The translations under genes were made by a program, and so were the position numbers. This document shows positions 61,766 to 64,000 of a stretch of 64,000 bases of DNA, one piece after another (within the stretch, counting starts at the first letter, position 1; the number at the start of each line of letters is the position of its first letter). The notes below the pieces were generated by a model, which was given only the letters and a program-made list of their open reading frames with translations, made no database searches and was not told where the DNA came from. The stretch comes from Motiliproteus sp047633175 (lineage in GTDB: Bacteria > Pseudomonadota > Gammaproteobacteria > Pseudomonadales > Balneatricaceae). The stretch spans positions 74,095-138,094 of the forward strand of contig JBLIEQ010000007.1 in NCBI GenBank assembly GCA_047633175.1, in the 5' to 3' direction.

Positions 61766-62473
61766 ATGAACAAAAGCCTGATCACCAACCTCCTAGCGTT
61801 TAGCGCGGCGCTGGCCGGTTACCTGCTGCAACTGCCACTATTGCAGACCGCGGGTTTATTCGCGCTGTCCGGCGCTATCACCAACTGGCTGGCGGTGCAT
61901 ATGTTGTTCGAAAAAATTCCGGGGCTCTATGGCTCCGGGGTGATCCCCTGTCGCTTCGAAGAGTTCAAGCTCGGACTCAAGACGCTGATCATGGAACAGT
62001 TTTTCACCGCAGAAAATATCGAGCGTTTCTTAAAGCCCGAGAATGGCATGCAGCCCAACCTGCATCTGGCACCGGTGATCGACAAGCTGGATCTGAGCCC
62101 GCTGTTCGATGCCCTGGTAAAGGCGATCGAAGAGTCTTCACTCGGTGGGATGCTCAGCATGGTCGGTGGCGTAGCAGCACTGCAGCCACTCAGGGATCCC
62201 TTTATTGCCAAGGCTAAAATTAAGCTCGAGGAGATGACGGAGGAAGAAACCTTCGTGAAGCTGCTGCGTGAAGAGCTGGAGCAGCCCGACAGCCTGATGC
62301 AGATTAATACGCAGGTGGAGCAGGTGGTCGAGCAACGTCTGAACGAGTTGACCCCGCAGCTGGTCAAAGAAATAGTCGCTACCATGATCCGCAAGCATCT
62401 TGGCTGGCTGGTGGTGTGGGGCGGGGTGTTCGGTGCTTTGATCGGCCTGTTCGCCTCACTGGCAGGCTTATAA
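61766..62473 (+). CDS. DUF445 membrane protein
   Basis: Product of 235 residues. N-terminal helices at about 5-50 (LLAFSAALAGYLLQLP, TAGLFALSGAITNWLAVHMLF) carry the DUF445 signature GAITNWLAVHMLF. A long helical part follows, and a C-terminal helix (GWLVVWGGVFGALIGLFASLA) closes it. The family is widespread and of unknown function. It is followed by the YajD-like gene in the same direction. Confidence 0.9.
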   Translation: MNKSLITNLLAFSAALAGYLLQLPLLQTAGLFALSGAITNWLAVHMLFEKIPGLYGSGVIPCRFEEFKLGLKTLIMEQFFTAENIERFLKPENGMQPNLHLAPVIDKLDLSPLFDALVKAIEESSLGGMLSMVGGVAALQPLRDPFIAKAKIKLEEMTEEETFVKLLREELEQPDSLMQINTQVEQVVEQRLNELTPQLVKEIVATMIRKHLGWLVVWGGVFGALIGLFASLAGL

Positions 62474-62603
62474 GCAAGGCTTAATCGTCTGGGCTTCGGC
62501 GCTGTACAAGCGTCGAAGAATCGGGCAACGTTTGCCTATTAATATCCAGTCCGGATCTACCGGGCTGTATCTGTCTACCCTGATCCAAGAGAGGAGCCTT
62601 CAG

Positions 62604-62987
62604 ATGTCCAAATACAGCTCTGGTCCGAGCAGTGATGCGTTGAAAAAACTGGTTAGCCAGTCGCATCAAAGTCAAACCCAGCGTGAGGCCGGTTACCGCG
62701 AAAAATCGCTGAAGATGTATCCCTGGATCTGTGGCCGCTGTGCCCGTGAGTTCAATCTGGGCAATCTAAGCGAGTTGACGGTCCATCACCGCGATCACAA
62801 TCACGATAATAATGCGCCTGATGGCAGTAACTGGGAGTTGCTCTGCCTGTACTGCCACGATAACGAACACAGCCGCTATGTCGATACCGCCGAGCACAGC
62901 AAAACGGTGGCCGGTGGTGATCGTCTAGAAGCTGCGACCAGTCAGCCCTTCGCCAATCTGATGGATCTGCTGAAGCCTAAACCGTGA
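62604..62987 (+). CDS. yajD: YajD-like HNH nuclease family protein
   Basis: Product of 127 residues from ATG 62604 with GAGAGGAG upstream; the frame opens 24 codons earlier. HNH layout: ICGRCAREF near 45, LTVHHRDHNHDNN near 60 and LLCLYCHDNEH near 86. The two CxxC pairs bind structural zinc and the histidines form the active site. The match is to Escherichia coli YajD, whose substrate is unknown. Confidence 0.88.
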   Translation: MSKYSSGPSSDALKKLVSQSHQSQTQREAGYREKSLKMYPWICGRCAREFNLGNLSELTVHHRDHNHDNNAPDGSNWELLCLYCHDNEHSRYVDTAEHSKTVAGGDRLEAATSQPFANLMDLLKPKP

Positions 62988-63008
62988 TCGGCTGTTGTTC
63001 TCTGTGGG

Positions 63009-63024
63009 TCGGGCTTTAGCCCGA
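63009..63024. repeat. REP-like core after yajD
   Basis: TCGGGCTTTAGCCCGA is a perfect palindrome sharing the core of the element near 61.57 kb, with TGTGGGTC just before it. Confidence 0.55.
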
Positions 63025-63133
63025 GATAGACTGTGACTTGCCTGCAGGGACGACACGCTCCATTCATGGTCAATGAGCCGCACCACGGGCTATCCGTGGG
63101 GTCTAGATCTGGGCGGTACCGTGGAGCAATTCG

Positions 63134-63571
63134 TCAGAGAAGCGTAGTGACTGCGTGCGAGATAAGCTCAGGCTTTTGCATCTCACAAGGCAAACCGGCT
63201 ATGTAGCGCATCAGACTGGCAGATTGCTGGGTGTTGAGAGCGCTCCTGATGCTGCTTGGAAGCTTTTCAATAATACCCATGAGTATGGCCGCTTCTTCAA
63301 AAGAAAGAGCTTTCGAGCCGAAATCGTCCGGCAATTCGGCTGATACTGTGTTTTCAAAAAGCCCCATGCCATTTTGCCAGACAATAAGAGAAAACGGATT
63401 CGATTCAGTGATTGCGGCAATCTGTAGCAAATGCGGTACCTTAAGTAACCTAAGCCCTGTTTCGGCATGGCTGATGGTCGCTTGTCTAGAGTTAATCCGC
63501 GCAGCAAGTTTAGCTTGGCAGATCCCTCTTTTGGTTCGAGCGGCCTTTAGCGCTTCGCCAGTAGCTGGCAT
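63134..63571 (-). CDS. XRE-family helix-turn-helix protein
   Basis: Product of 145 residues. HTH at about 5-60 (LKAARTKRGICQAKLAARINSRQATISHAETG). The middle and end are helical, with no recognised effector domain. No ribosome site is clear before the ATG. The remaining 429 bases to the window edge show no gene; an AT-rich stretch at about 63636-63671 could be its promoter. Nothing phage-like was seen next to it. Confidence 0.8.
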   Translation of the reverse strand: MPATGEALKAARTKRGICQAKLAARINSRQATISHAETGLRLLKVPHLLQIAAITESNPFSLIVWQNGMGLFENTVSAELPDDFGSKALSFEEAAILMGIIEKLPSSIRSALNTQQSASLMRYIAGLPCEMQKPELISHAVTTLL

Positions 63572-64000
63572 GTTAACGCCAATGCGCTCGTAGAACGCAA
63601 CATCATCATTACTCTGTTAATTCAGCCAGGTTATAAGTACACAGTGAGTAATACATTTAAGTATATTCTGGAGGAAGAGACGTAGTTATATCAACTCCGG
63701 TTTAGTAATTTCGACCAGGCCCAAAATTCACACAATCTGGTCTTCTCAAAATCGGGTTCGTAGCTGCTCTCTGGGTCATCAAGACGATGCCCTGGGACTA
63801 TGACCGATATTCACAAATTCAAATTATTCGCTGGCGTATCGATAACGCAGATTGAAATCTGAGATCAGCTCCTTCTATGTCAGGATAGTTGTCGGTGTGC
63901 CAAGAAGGCGAAGTTGCAGGAAGCGGTTTCGTCATGCTGTACCAGTGATGAGGGAGGGCCCCTCGGTGTCGCCGATTAGGCGGAGATACCAAACCACCCT
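63572..64000. other. Right-edge stretch without recognisable gene
   Basis: No open frame of useful length, RNA gene or strong hairpin was seen in these 429 bases. The part next to the XRE start is AT-rich and may hold its promoter. The remainder may belong to a gene or element beyond the edge, which cannot be judged from here. Confidence 0.5.

Noticed and set aside
63134..64000. Prophage or toxin-antitoxin module
   Set aside because: Only a single XRE-type protein is seen; no toxin, integrase or structural gene is adjacent.

Overview
The window is a GC-rich chromosomal segment of a marine-type gammaproteobacterium, most like the Oceanospirillales/Pseudomonadales side of the class. This is inferred from gene content and order: the run aroQ-accB-accC-prmA-(zinc-ribbon DUF3426)-dusB-fis-purH-purD, the pairs nadC/ampD and finR/fpr, a lone pilU, a MoxR-DUF58-TgpA operon, Fur-type boxes and several c-di-GMP genes. 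No rRNA, tRNA, CRISPR array, insertion sequence or prophage was recognised.

Region 1 (1-8.2 kb, + strand) is the most unusual part. It holds an acidic protein open at the left edge, a DUF3467 protein, a GAF-domain/HlyD fusion, an M50 zinc metalloprotease/HlyD fusion with a PqqD-like N-terminus, a SecA-like ATPase lacking the usual C-terminal third, and a short exported HlyD-type adaptor. The last four genes are translationally coupled, with TGA abutting GTG and then two TGATG overlaps. The set looks like a dedicated export and processing machine. Its substrate and outer-membrane partner are not visible and may lie left of the window. A heptad-glycine lipoprotein follows.

Region 2 (9.1-19.3 kb) has nadC, ampD, a split ferric-iron ABC transporter (fbpC on +, fbpA/fbpB on -, each side with a Fur-like box), rsmE, a TVP38-FAD oxidoreductase fusion and a DUF547 protein. 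Region 3 (19.4-31.9 kb) has a TPR-sulfotransferase, an autotransporter, an IalB-family protein, a truncated secreted gene abutting rarD, a DJ-1/PfpI protein, an MDR oxidoreductase divergent from a LysR regulator, a di-heme peroxidase lipoprotein behind a strong Fur box, and a GAF-GGDEF cyclase.

Region 4 (32.0-38.0 kb) has pilU, a HAD phosphatase, an AT-rich patch with a degenerate stand-alone GGDEF-fold protein and small unknown ORFs, and a YbdK-like ligase paired with an N-formylglutamate-amidohydrolase-like protein. Region 5 (38.1-47.1 kb, - strand) is the housekeeping block purD to aroQ. Region 6 (47.3-55.7 kb, + strand) has a lipoprotein plus ParA-like ATPase, a phosphodiesterase/phosphatase, an HD-GYP protein and the MoxR-DUF58-TgpA operon. 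Region 7 (55.7-64 kb) has GNAT, DUF3461, a PAS-GGDEF-EAL protein, a small membrane protein, finR/fpr, a Sel1 protein, a DUF445 protein, a YajD-like HNH protein and an XRE regulator.

Small intergenic repeats recur: a roughly 130-bp element at 15.2 and 39.5 kb, and REP-like palindromes around the core GGCTTTAGCC or GTGGGTCGG. Genes for making, reading or degrading c-di-GMP occur at four separate sites.
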